Of a stretch of 64,000 bases of DNA, positions 42,609-55,830 are shown in pieces (the first letter of the stretch is position 1; every line of letters starts with the position of its first letter). The notes under the pieces are model-generated. The model was given only the letters and a program-made list of their open reading frames with translations. It did not search any database and was not told the DNA's origin. Source of the DNA: Cryptomeria japonica (lineage: Eukaryota; Streptophyta; Pinopsida; Cupressales; Cupressaceae); contig NC_081406.1 of the NCBI RefSeq assembly GCF_030272615.1, positions 171,514,361 through 171,578,360 of the forward strand, given 5' to 3'. Both the position numbers and the translations under genes were made by a program.

Positions 42609-44327
42609 ATGAGATTTGGCAAAATGAACTCCAAATGGATGAGCTTTAAGGCTTCTGATAGAGGGAAACTGAAGAAAGGGCCCTGGACTTTCGATGAAGA
42701 TATTCGTCTTCTTCGGTATATAAAACTTCACGGTCCCGGTCGCTGGAGCGCTTTGGCCAAAGCTTCTGGTAACTTGTTGTTTTCATACGGTTAATTTAAT
42801 GTGAGAGAAGTTTGGATCCGAGTTTAATTTTCGTTCATTTGTGTTTGAACTTTGGATGCAGGGCTTCAGAGATGCGGCAAAAGTTGCAGACTGCGGTGGG
42901 TGAATTATCTTCGCCCAGATCTAAAGCGTGGCAGCATAACCCCTGACGAAGAACGTCTCATCTTGGATCTCCATGCTCGGCTAGGGAACAGGTACCTTTA
43001 ACCCTAAGTCCTATGTAATGTTATCAAATTAAAAAATTTAAGCTTGAACTTGAATTCTTCACCCAATATTGTCATTATTTATGATGAATTCTCTCCAAAT
43101 TTAATCTTTAACTGTTTCCTTTGATCGGCTATCAGTCTGTGATTATTTCTTACAAATGCTTCAAGTATGTTCTTATTTTCGGAAACGGAAGATAAATTCT
43201 CCTATTTGTGAACTAATGTATTTTATTCTTGTTTCGAGGATGAATCTTGTCTTCACAATATTTTATAGCTTTAGCTTAAATTCTTTACCTAATATTGTCA
43301 TGATTTATGATGAATTCTCTCAAACTTTAATCTTTAACTGTTTCCTTTGATCGGCTAACAAATGCTTCAAATACTTTCTTATCTGTCGAAAAGGACGATA
43401 AATTAATCGATTTGTGAATTAATATACTTTTGTTCTTGTTTCGACATTGAATTTTGTCTTCACAATATTTTGTAATGTTATCAAATTAAAAAATTTAAGC
43501 TTGACCTTAAATTCTTTACCTAATATGTCATTATTTATGATGAATTCTCTCAAAATTTAATCTTTAACTGTTTCCTTTGATCGGCTATCAGTCTGTGATT
43601 ATATCTTACAAATGCTTCATATTTGTTCTTGTCATCGAAAAAGGAAGATAATTTTACCGATTTGTGAATTAATGTTCTTTTGATCTTGTTTCGAGGACGA
43701 ATTTTCTCTTCACAATATTTTACTCTGCTTGTGAACAGATGGTCTTTGATAGCGGAAAAGATTCCCGGCCGAACAGACAACGAGATCAAGAATTTCTGGA
43801 GATCGCGAGTCAGGAAAAGGCGTCCACCATCCCAATGTTCAGAGGATCATGAAGAACTTACGACCGCATCTAATATGGTAACTAACTCAACGCCCACGGA
43901 AGACCAAATCCTGTTACTATCTCCCTCACAGACTGCAATTTGTGAAAATAGTCCGCCAAATTTAGCGGTCTCCGAGTCCTCGGCCAGTGCTAATTTGCAT
44001 GATGAGCATGGGTGTGAGGGATTAAATAATGGCGATCAGAGCCAGGTGGAGGATTTTCATTGTGGAGGGGTGAAATGGGAACAAGACGACGCATATTGCA
44101 AATTTCCATGGCTAGAACAAGATGCAACTGCAGCAATTGTGTACCAGCTTTATTTAGGGGTCCATTTAGATGATATTTCAGCCTCAAATCCTTTGTTTGA
44201 GACCTGTACCAACACAGACTTAACTGCAATGTCAACCCATTCATCTCAACAATCAGATTGTTGTCTTGATCTGGAGGCGTCCAATATGTTATGGAATAAT
44301 CAATTCCACTGCAATAATCAATATTAA
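42609..44327 (+). CDS. R2R3-MYB transcription factor, three exons
   Basis: Exons are 42609-42768, 42862-42991 and 43739-44327 (879 nt, about 292 aa). Introns are 93 and 747 bp, both GT...AG, and placed as in most plant R2R3-MYB genes. ATG codons at 42624 and 42639 are alternative starts. R2 begins at [17 protein letters not shown] and contains [21 protein letters not shown] and RLRWVNYL. R3 runs from [20 protein letters not shown] to [20 protein letters not shown]. The DNA-contacting NEIKN segment and the Trp spacing are intact, and the first R3 Trp is replaced by Ile, as is normal. [10 protein letters not shown] after R3 resembles the subgroup including Arabidopsis MYB2/MYB62/MYB108/MYB112 (NYWRTRVQK), a tentative placement. 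The C-terminal activation region is acidic and Ser/Thr-rich and ends [12 protein letters not shown]. It should be a nuclear DNA-binding regulator. No stop or frameshift is seen. Confidence 0.93.
43013..43735 (+). repeat. ~228-bp tandem repeat filling MYB intron 2
   Basis: TTTCCTTTGATCGGCTA recurs at about 43114, 43340 and 43570. It is accompanied each time by ATTTATGATGAATTCTCT upstream and ACAAATGCTTCA, CTTGTTTCGA and TTCACAATATTTT downstream. The intron is thus essentially three diverged copies. The last copy supplies the polypyrimidine-rich acceptor. Intron expansion by tandem duplication is inferred. Confidence 0.9.
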
Positions 44328-46270
44328 ACAAATATGAAGAGTGATTATCACGGGTCTAGTCATTGTAGATAATTGCCAACCAAAAGGATTTGGTATTGTG
44401 ATACACTCCAAATTTCATATTTCTAGAGGTAACTGTATAAGTATCATTGGCTGCATAAGAAGTTTCTTACAGCCAAAGCAATGTATATTCTTATTTTCTT
44501 TGTTTTTTACTTGGATTTGTGTCCATGTTTTTAAAGCTGCTGCTCCACCATCACTTCTGAGTGCTCACATTCTCGAAGCTGTACCAACGCCATGGAAACC
44601 CACATCTTGTCAGAAGAGCGGCTTTACTAGCCAGTTTTTTAAATATTTTAAACATTTTTAGCTATTGTGGATGGTGTTACAAACAGTGTAGATGAATGGA
44701 TGACAGAGCATATGCTATCTCTAAATACTCCCTAGAATCGGAAAAGATTTTATTTTTAAGCTGATTTTTAAATTGACTGAGAAATGATTTTAGGACTTGC
44801 GTACAGCTCCAGGAAAGTGTGTTCCCATCATCTGCCACATAAATTTTGTATTAGTCTATACTTGGCAGAGCTCAAGAATAATCCCCTTTTAGTGCAAGAT
44901 AAGGTGTAATTAGACTTCAATTGTTGCGTATAGCTTTAATGTGACTGCTTCATTTGTCAATTTTTTAATCAAATGCTAATAATATAATGCAAGTGCATTG
45001 TTTTTTTTTTGTATGGGATATACTTTCTGAATAAATTTTATTCTAAACGCTTCGAGATATCATATTAATCTTTTAAATAAAAGGAGTGTGTCAAAACATG
45101 AGGTTTTTTTAAATATTTGAAGTAGAAATAAAAAATGATGATGGATAATATTATTCTGATGGATTACAGAGTGTGAGTCGAAATATTGATTAAGAAACTT
45201 ACAGAATCTAATCCAGAAACAACATCAAGTAAATTATAGATTGTGGAAATCTAATATCATTAAGAAATAAAATTACTAAGCACATGCAGCAGTGAGAGGC
45301 ATAGGATCATCCTATCTCAAAAATAATTTAATAAGAAAACTCATCAAAATATTGTAACACGTCACCTCTGGTGACAGACTCACCAGTGTTGAAAAAATTG
45401 CAAAATCAAATAATATTGCCATACAAATTAGTTTAAGAAAATAATATTATTTGATTATGTGGGCTCGTAATTTTTTAGCAATCAAAATAGATTCATAACA
45501 GACAAACAAACAACTCATTGAGTACTTTTATACAGAAAATAACCTAAATATTTTTTGAGTGACGATTAATTACAGGATTCGAGTCAATCCAACACCCATT
45601 CAAATAAACTTCGCTAAATTTTAAGTGCTTAATTTTGTTTATTAAATTACCCCGCAGCCATTTATTCAGATGATATGCCATTGATTATTCGAACAAATAA
45701 TATGCATATCATTGCACATAGTACACTGACTTCCTCGTTGTCATTCCTTCAAAAAATTTATTAATGGCTGTCATATCAATCGTATTTCAGTGCATTATTG
45801 GCGTAGAAACTGTAATACAACCAAAGAATAGAATGGACTGATGGAACCTCTTGCAAGAAAACTGTAATATACACGCAATTTTAAACAGTAATATGTGACA
45901 ACTTTGGCGTATTGGAGAGAATACGACCGTCCAGCAACTATTTGAGTAGATGGGATCGGCTCCTGCGTCGTTGGGGGCCAATCCCACCCATTGTTAGAGT
46001 GCTGGTCAGCAAAACCAGAATCATTGACGCACGCAAAGCAATATTTTTTTCATTTATAAGCCTCTAACAATTAGTGAAATATATTGCCATAAAAATTCGC
46101 TTGGCTTTAAGATATTGACTACGTGCGGAATGGATATACTTCTTATCCGGCAGAAATCACTTAATTAATTGAAAAGTGACATTGATTTCAAAAATGTCAA
46201 ATGGGAAATTGAAGTTATGGGGCATGCTAGGGCTTAGTATTTGGTACGAGTCATTTCATATAGTTATTTT
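44328..46270. other. region downstream of MYB gene
   Basis: It begins with the 3' untranslated region and terminator of the MYB gene; AATATAATGCAAG at about 44982 is one of several AATAAA-like candidates. No second gene is supported; the frame 44341-44661 has no motif. Confidence 0.45.
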
Positions 46271-46277
46271 TTCTTTA

Positions 46278-46460
46278 GTAGGAAAATGTATAGCTCCACA
46301 TATTTAGTGTTTTTTTTAATTTTTATTTTATTTGGTTTTGAGAAATTATTGTATTTGTAGTCATCATCATATATATATATATAATAGGAAAATGTAAGCT
46401 CCACATATTTAATGTGTTTCTTTTTTTGTAACTTGATTTTGAATAACTATTGTCTTTTAA
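46278..46460. repeat. ~106-bp tandem duplication
   Basis: TAGGAAAATGTA(TA)GCTCCACATATTTAxTGTxTT occurs at about 46279 and 46385, followed in both by T-rich sequence and TTGATTTTGA / TTGGTTTTGA. Short (AT)n separates the copies. Confidence 0.7.
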
Positions 46461-49400
46461 ATGGATTCAAATATTAGTTTTTATTTATTTATTTATTAAA
46501 AAGATTAGAATTCATCTAGGTGTCTACAACATCAGTTGATGTTTGTGCAAAGTGTAAGAAAATTATACTTCTTTCTAAAAATAAATTACAAGATCAAAGT
46601 GTCAAGGTTGCTCAAAATCTAATAGCTAGTATGGTATCCTTGACATCCCTAACAACCATTAAAACCAAATAGATTGTGGGGCCTTAAAATTTATGATTTT
46701 AATTTATGAAACCCCTTCTTCAATTATCAATTTATAAACAAATTGTAAGGCTAGAAAACCATAAATGATTTCAAAAACCCTTTTATGGAATCTCAAAAAA
46801 AGTGGCACCCAACTTGGGCACAATTTCCAACACCACATATGAAGATTCAACTCTAAGTTAATAATGAAATATCAACTCCTAATTTGACTCACTCAATATG
46901 GTGTGCAACTTGGCCTATCATACTATCTCAAAATAAGCACCCTAAAAGTAATAAAGCTTGACATAAATGGTAATAGTTCTAAAATAACTCTAACTAATTT
47001 TAGCTCTTATGTGTCAAATAATGTCATGACAATTTGTCATGAAAACCCACAAAAGAGGTACACTTCAATTTTTTCATATTTATCTAGCATATGACATCTT
47101 ACAACTCATCAAGAAAAGGTACCTACACTTGGCATAAGATGCCTTACAAAAATTCTAATGCCCCATTAGGTGGAGAACAAATGTTTATAAAAATAATTAA
47201 AATATGATGTCTAATTACAAGAAAATTTTTAATAGTTAAATCAAGTATTTGTAAAGGTTGGGACTCTTAAATTTCCAAAAAAATGTATTCACATCTAAGG
47301 GATTTTTGTAATATAAAGTATATTAAAATATTGAGAATCCATTAATTAAGCTATATAATTTAAAGAATGAAAATGATTTCTCTACTATTGGTTTCTTATG
47401 ATGAAAATTACAAAAAAATCCATGCAATAGATATTGATGTGACAAATCCATATTTTAATAATAACTTGACTTTAATCATTTCTTAAAAAAAATATTATGC
47501 ATTTTAACATAAACATCAATTTTTAAAAATGGTGTTTATTATAAAAATAAGTTACTAAAGTTTATGTAAAAAGTTCACAATTTATTTTGAAAGCGTGTGT
47601 ATGTGTAGTGCACACGAAATATCATAAATCGCTAGTTTGTATCACCTTCAAATTCGTAATGATTTAGTTGCTATTGGTGTCCAAAAGTGAAGATTTGATT
47701 AAAAAATGCTAATTTCACAATCCTAGTTTGGCCAAAACTAGGACTTATTGTTGCATGGGTTGCCTGCTCATCATATTGATTATAGATAGATGTGTTTGGG
47801 AGCTATCAAACCTTGTTACCCTTTTTATGGCACTAGGAGACATACAAGAAATTTTATAGTTTTAATCTAAAGCCTAGTTGGGTTGAAATTAGATTCATGA
47901 TTTTTCAAGCCTTATAAACTTGAACCTTTTTCTTGATACATATTCCTATGAAGGCATTGGGCCATAATTCCTATAAATTTTACTAAAACATGGCATGATT
48001 TTAGGATATAAATTTAATGCAATATTTGTAAAGAATAAATTTTCTCTCTTTTTAGGATGCACTATTGATTATAGTTTCTACATGTAATTTGAATTATGTG
48101 ATTATTCTAATGTACTAAATCAAATTTAAATGTAAGATAATAATTTTCCACTTAAAGTGACCCACCTATAGGTGTTTATTTAGCATTGAAGCAATTAAAA
48201 TTACATTATTATTATAGCATCACTAATATCTCTTTCCAATAGGAGACAATCTCCTCCTAGAGGATCTTAATGTATGAGGAGTCATAATCACCATGAATAT
48301 GTCTCATGAAACCTATGCTTCTCAATATAGAGTTCATGGTCACAATGTTCATGATCATATGCCTCTTATCAACCTTCAACTTCTTCTCAGCATATGATAG
48401 AGGTACTTGTGGTTGGTTAGATAGTGGTAGATTTTATCATCTCTCAAGGATACTGATTGACCTCCTAATCATGAACATGAAAATGTTTTAATATGTAATT
48501 ATATATTGAATGGTTAGGATGATCCTAATTTGTGTAAACTATATTACCATGATACACCCCTACTGTTAGATCAAAAGATCCTTTTCTTAGTAGATTTATG
48601 TTTTTATATATATATATATATTTTAAGGATCTGTGGTTTATGACCCTTTTCACCCACTTTTTAATGATTTGATTAGGTAATAATGAGAGAGGGCATAAAC
48701 CCATCACAATTCAGCCATCAAGGCAAATGAGACAAGCAAAAAAAAAGGAAAAACCACCAAGGAGGTGAGAACAATGAGTCTCATAAGGAGTGAGACCAAT
48801 AAAACCATAAGATTTTATATTATAGCAACAAATTTGTAGGAAAAAAGGTTCCTAACCCTAAATAGCGACAACATTTTCATGACTGATTAGTTTTGTAAGG
48901 AACCCCATAGCCATAAAAAAATACCTTGAATTGTAACAAGGATAAACAAGGAAGGGGCCAACAAGGAACTCCAACACAACCAAAGGCATAAACCAAATTC
49001 CAGTTGAAGCTAAATTAGAAAGAATAAAATTGACACTCAAGCTAACACCCAATCTCTAGGAGAGACAAAAACTAACTAGCTTGTATAGAAGATGAGGAAG
49101 GTATCAAATTGAACCTAGAAGAGGAAACAAGTAGAGAAAAACCTAAGTCATAGAGCCCACACATGTAGCCCAATGGAAAGAAATAATCTTTCAACCACAT
49201 ACTTTCAACTCAAAGGAAAATCCCCTACAAATCCTTCTTCTATCACCACCTCTATAGGATCAACAACAACAAAAAACTCCACTATATGGGTCATCCCACA
49301 TAAGTGGGTTACTCTTTTGGTCACAAAGAAAACTTTTTTTCAAATGCCCTTATAATGCTCGCTTGAACACCCCTTTTGAATGAACACACCTCTACATAGG

Positions 49401-52400
49401 TTTTTGTCCAAAGGCCTTGTTGGCCAATTATTTTATTAATAAAATTAGGTTCGTTCAAATACCCCCTTCAAACACACCCATTTTTTAATGTTTATTATTA
49501 AGAGTTTATAACTGGACCAAAAATGACAATTTCATTTTCATTTTCGACAGAGATCAGCGAAGGGATAGGCCAAACCCTAGTGAAAGCAAGAGGTGAATAA
49601 ACATCTTTGTCATCTTCTTAGCAAAATATAGGTATTTTATGCACCTAAGCTTATTTGTTCTTGCAATTCACATAAGATGGTCTTTCTGTAAGTGTATGGC
49701 ATTTTCTCTTACATAAAAATTTTAAGAACCCCTAACAAAATACATAATCCTATTAAAATGCATATGCATACCACTTTTATTGTTACATGCTATCTACCAT
49801 ATATAATTTTCACCTAGGTTGGGGTTTGCAGGATTGCTATTTGTATGAAATCTAGAATCCAAAAATATGTTTTGATATTTTGATTAGTTTTAATATGACT
49901 TTTTTGAATATAACAAGTAGGTTTTTATAATCAAATATAAAGCTAATTAAAAATGTAAAAATATCTAAATATATTCAAAAAATATATAGTGCACTAGAAG
50001 AGTGAATCCTCTCCAAAAGGGTATAATTTATGTTTTGAAAATTATAGAAAAATTAAACAAAAGTTGACATTATATCAAAACTATGAAATCTTGGTAAGTT
50101 TGACTTGAAAATATTATTACAAGAAAAAATTCATTAATTTTTTTTTCCATTAATTAGAATTGAATTTATTTATTTTGGAAAGAAAATTAAAAAACAAGAA
50201 TTATTTTCTCTTTTTTTAGTAACGTTAACTTTACCTCACTTTTTTCTAAAAACTTAGCAATTTGAATTTCACTCTTAAATTTATAAAAAAATATCAAACC
50301 AATTTTTTTAAGATTTTAAAAACTACAAGCCTAAAAATCATCAAGAATTCTACATTTCATTAGTTTACATCATTGTAAAATTTAAAACTTAAAGGCACTT
50401 TTATGTAGTCAAAGTTGAATTTTTTTGTTTATGTTGGTCAATTCATTTATAAAAGTGTGATATTTTTTTACTTTTACACACCAACTTATGATGTATCGAA
50501 TTGCACATCATAATGCACATTTGGTTGAATATAATAAGATTATAATTTAGGCACCACTTTTGAGTGGTTTTAGCTCTTGGTTATCCAATTACCATTTGAT
50601 GGTTTCATGTTTTATATCTCATAAACATTAGATGCTTGAGATAGAGGCTTTGTGAACAATTGTAGAGATATTTTTAAGTTATTAAAATTCCTCTAGATCT
50701 CTAGTTGGTGATACTCCTATGGAGGCTTGATCTGCAAGTTTATTGTGACTATTTTTTTTACTAATATTAATTTCCTAATGCTTTGGAGTGTGGGCTCACC
50801 CATCTACATGCATATTATGGTATATTGTTTATTTTATGTTTATATTTGGTTGTTATTATTTATTATTATCAAAAGATTAAAATTTGTACAATAGTCTCCT
50901 CAAAATTATGATGTAGGGATCATTTATGTGTACCTTGTTTCCTTTCAAAATTTCAGTAAGATCTCCCTATCACTCACAAAGGAAAAATAAAACACGGATG
51001 ATTAAAAAAATTTAAAATGACAACGAATGACCACAAATATAAATTGAAAATGAAGGCAACTAATATAGCAATAGAATGATAGGGTTTTGACCAATGGGTT
51101 AGGAAATCAAAATAAAAATGGAAAAAAAACCTAAGGGGTATATTTATGGCTAAAAGGGGGACAAGGAAGGGATGGGGAAGAAAAACATACAAGGATGGGG
51201 ATTGACAAGGGGATTTTTATGAATAGTGTAGGTAGATTATGGGAAAATGGAAGAGATTTTTAGTAAAATCAAATAAAAACCACTCTAAACTAGTAAAAAC
51301 TCATGAAAAATTATACCAAAATGAAGAGACCTCTTGTAATTTCTAATTTATAACTCCTATTTTTTTTTTTTGCAAACATTCATGCAAAATCTAACTCAAT
51401 ATAAAAATATAGTAAACATTATCATGGGCTTTCTCTTTTAGAAAATATTTTTCAACCAAAGCTCTCAATTGAAAACTTAATATCTACTAAGTAAAAATGA
51501 GGAAAAGGAGGATTATTGATCACAATTTTGGAAGGAACTCAAGGAGGAAAATAATCTCCCTTTGATATACCATAATTAATGCATAAATGGGGAGAAAGAA
51601 AAGGTTGACTACTAATCATCTACCACCAGGATTGGTCCTTGAGACCAAGGAAATCTAATTTTAATTAAAAATTAGGGTAAATGGGCAATATAAGGGTGGT
51701 TCTCACTACTTAATAAAAGTTTTTGAGTACATTTTGTAAAGGCTAAAAAAGTGATTTTTAGGAGATATGATCTTACCAGTTGATTTCACAAATGTTCAAA
51801 ATATATTTATAAGGAAGGCGTTAGGGGAACATGAATAATAGGAAAATTACCGTGGGAAGGATAATAGAGGGTTAACGTCATTGAATTAAAATAAAACACA
51901 TAGGCAATGGGTTAGGATGACAAGTGGGAACTAGGACTAGAAATAGGAAGACAACAACAAAGGTTCAAAAAGGGGTAAAAGTGAAATAAACACAAGCTAA
52001 AATGTGTATAAAATATAAGAATGAAATTATAGAGTATATTATATCTCAAATCCTACAATAATGAGCTACTTACTCATATATTAGACCAATATAAGTCCTA
52101 GAAAAGTGTGTAGATACTAAAAGGTTATCCTAACATTTTAAGAAAATGTCAAGGATCATCTAACTACTAACCTTCATAATGCCATGTGGTTTTAAAGTTG
52201 TATATGAAGTTTATTAATTTTATAAATTTAATCTTCTATATTAAGAAAGTTATACATATTAATGAGTGACCAACTCATTCTATAATTACTAGGATTAAAA
52301 TAGGCTCACTTCTCCCTAAAAAAGTTTTAAAATTTTTTCAAAATATTATGGGGATTATTTGAAGACGAAACCTCAAATATTGAATCATAGAGATACTATT

Positions 52401-53335
52401 AGTATTAAAATCATTGTATTTTAGATAATCTTCTAGCTAATCTTGCTTAAGTGCCTTTCCTTAGTTACTCATAGTTCATCAAAGTTGCATGCCTATATCG
52501 TAGATAGCAGTTTCTATTCTATTTGGTGGTGGTCATCCCTCCTTGCATTATAAATTGGGTCATATATTGTATGATTCATATGGGTGATTAATGTTGAGTT
52601 AATGTAATATGTCTTTAGCCTATTTTTTATGTTATCATTGAATTCAATGTTTTCTATATTTTTTTTATTTTTTTAGTACAATGTGTTTGACTAATGTAGC
52701 TCACACAATAAAAAAATGAGGCACAATGAGAGGAGCTAGGTAGTGTAATGTATGCTAATATTCTTGCCTAATTAATTTTAGGTCCCTAATAAATTTAGCA
52801 TATCCTTCAAATATTTACATAGAATTAAGTATAGTGTAGTGTAATGTGCTTAAAGAATAGAATAAATCATTTAAAAAAATAATTTATTCTATAAATTCTT
52901 TGTGCATGAGGTGTGTATAATTGTTTTAATAAAAAAACACAAATATAATTAATTTTTCTTATTTTAAATATTAAAATTATGATTGTTTACTTATAATGTA
53001 ATTTAAAATAAAAAATAATGTATAAATAAACATTACTAGACATGAAATGTATAAAGATAAAAAGGGATAGAGAGCATGTTTGATTTATGTAGTAATTTAA
53101 AGGTATGAAGACATTGGTTAGCTAGGAGAAGGGTGGAAGAACGTGGCATCATTTGGACCATTTTAGGTGTTCTATATTCTACTATATCACTATAAGTGAT
53201 GGAAATGTTTGTTGTCCTATCCCTCTTACATGCTCTTATTTATTGAAGTTTGGTTGAATATGTAAGTGTGCTAGTTTCCTCTTGATGTACTAAATTTTGG
53301 TATGAGAATAATGGCGTCTATTATTGGTGTGATTA
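46461..53335. other. long AT-rich intergenic stretch
   Basis: Nearly 7 kb in which no gene, paired LTR, inverted-repeat element or RNA gene could be supported. The short frames (46903-47094, 48306-48491, 48858-49052, 50974-51192 and others) are isolated and low-complexity. Old, unrecognisable transposon remains are likely. Confidence 0.4.
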
Positions 53336-55245
53336 TGTAATGCTCGCTAAAATATCCTAGAGAAATAACCTAAAATCTACTAACAAAAAGGAGATAATTT
53401 TTTTTTTTTTAAAAACAAAAACATCCATTACATTATTCCAACATTAACATACATCAATATAACATTATCTAGTTGCAAGAACACATATATCAACATGTAA
53501 AACATCATAAATCTATATTATGCAAGTAGATTAAATCTTTCTAACATCAACATATTCCCAAATATACTCTTGCAACACATCTATTTCGTAGGGTATCTTA
53601 ATGTCACTACTTATCAACGTTCTAACATAAAATTTATCTATCTAGAAGATCATATTATATAATCCTCTAATTATTTACTTTTCATGCATCTAAAAACAAC
53701 ATTAACACATATGCATATTTTATTCACATAGTAATCTCTTAAGAAAGCAACATAGGTTACATTTAACCATGCATTCTCAATAAACTCCTAATTACTCAAA
53801 TAAGTATCAATGCAACTATTCTATTCCTTCCATCATTTATTCTAAAGTATATCATAACAAAATTCCATATCATGAATACAAATGCAACCCATATACATAT
53901 AATATTCTATTTCACTTTCACATAGATTCTATAAGCTCATATTACATAATAATCATCCTATACATCAAGGAATTATCAAATTATTCTCCCTAATCTCTAC
54001 ATCATGTCTTATTACAATTTCATATACAATTACATATAGAAACCTATTACAAAGATAAATAATCTCTTTACATAATTAAATCATCATGATACAATATCTT
54101 CTTTCCATGAATGTAGAAATCAGCTCCAAAGTAATCAAATGAAGAATCCAAGAATCCACACACGCTACATCCAAGAAGAATATCACAATGGAAGAAGGCA
54201 TCAACCACCTGACCATGTGGAACCAAAAAGGAACCACCCCCCGTGCTAGGAGATGACAAAGGTTCCAACTCACACTCAAGACCTAAGGTAACACCTAACG
54301 ACCAAAGGATACAACAAGACTTTACAAAACTCCAACATAGGAAATATAACATCAAATACATCACAAGGCTAAATCAAGCAAATAAACTCCAGAGGCACAA
54401 TCGACAAAGCAAGGCATATGGATAATGGGCACATGTAGGGAAAGAGTGACATCACATGCTATCCTCAAAACAAAAGGGGCCAAGCCTCTCCGTGATAGAC
54501 ATGTGGAACCATCTCAACTTTGGAGCCATTCAATGGAGATTGGTTTACCACTCCAATGGTCTTCCCAAGCTCATCCTGAGCATGCATGCTTCTAGGGCTA
54601 TGAGATGGGGCCAAAACCTATTATTATCTTGTTTAGTGAATTACTAAATACCCAAACCACTAATCAATTATTAATTTTATCACTTTTAATTACAATAAAA
54701 CTCTTCGTGTGGTTCCATCAAGTCTAAACCCCCTTCTAGAGGCCTAATGCTCAAGACCCTGGTCCACATATGCAAGAGCCCACTCTTCCTACCATGGACC
54801 AAAACCATAGGGTAGAAACACGTATCTAAATAACATAAAGCATCATCATGAAGGCCCAAATTGATGTAAGAATAGTCATAATAAACTGAGCACAAATTGA
54901 GAAAAGAGAACTCATGAACCATACTCATAGAAAGGAACCTTCACCAAAACATCATAAGGAAAAGCCTATCATGAATGAAATCCATCAAAGATATCAAAAT
55001 CACATAAAATTTTCAACAGTGAGGCATAACACATCCCACTGGAGCCATCAAACCAATCCCTCGACAACGAGGCATTCTCCCTCTTGCCAGAGCTACATAT
55101 CGCATATAAAACACCTCAATGGTAAGGCATGAACCCTCTTATTGGAGCACAAGAAACAAAATAAATGATCAAAATGCATCAAATTCAACTCAAAATAACA
55201 ACATAGTTTGCAAAAGCCTCTAGAGAAATCACAAACTCATCAAGA
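53336..55245. other. unassigned repetitive-looking sequence
   Basis: It starts with TGTAATGCTCGCTAAAATAT, which looks like the start of a plant LTR, but no matching second LTR was found. Around 54060-55200 base composition rises and overlapping frames appear on both strands (54068-54364, 54686-54928, 54914-55132) without motifs. Confidence 0.3.
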
Positions 55246-55670
55246 CACAAAATCGGGCTTCAAACTGACTTTTTAGGACCCCTGGACTAGTCTAGCTCTC
55301 CCAAAATCCAAAGCAGTGCTCTTGTAATATAGAGTGGTGCCCCTGGTATGTGTCCTAGTTTTTTTGGCACATAGGTGGCGTTACACAAAATCGGGCTTCA
55401 AACTGACTTTTTAGGACCGTTGGAGTAGTCTGGTTCTCCCAGAATGTAGAGAAGTGCTCCTGTAATATTGAGTGGTGCCCCTAGTATGTGTCCTACTTTT
55501 TTTTGGCACATAGGTGGCGTTACACAAAATTGGGCTTCAAACTGACTTTTTAGGACCCCTGAAGTAGTCTAGCTCTCCCAGAATGCAGAACAGTGCTCCT
55601 GTAATATAGAGTGGTACCCTTGGTATGTGTCCTAGTGTTTTTGGCACATAGGTGGCATTTCTGGTCCATT
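55246..55670. repeat. 138-bp tandem repeat, three copies
   Basis: AAAATCGGGCTTCAAACTGA recurs at about 55249, 55387 and, with one change, 55526. Each is followed by CTTTTTAGGAC, CTCCCA-AAT, TGTAATAT-GAGTGGTxCC and TTTGGCACATAGGTGGC. Period 138-139 bp. Related words (CTCCAGTTCCCCTGG, TAGGTATGTCTTCCAGCAC) continue to about 55830. Confidence 0.92.
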
Positions 55671-55830
55671 CTACAATGTTTTAGGGTCACAAAGCATCTT
55701 TCTGGGTTTTGGGTCCTACTCTTTAGGTTTAGGGTTCAGAGCTCTAGGTATGTCTTCCAGCACTTTGGGTAGGTTCTCCAGTTCCCCTGGGATATAGAGT
55801 AGAACTCCAGGTATGTTCTGCAGCACTCCT

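Noticed and set aside
48858-49052. 64-aa hydrophobic minus-strand frame
   Set aside because: Isolated, short, with no motif, splice partners or second copy.
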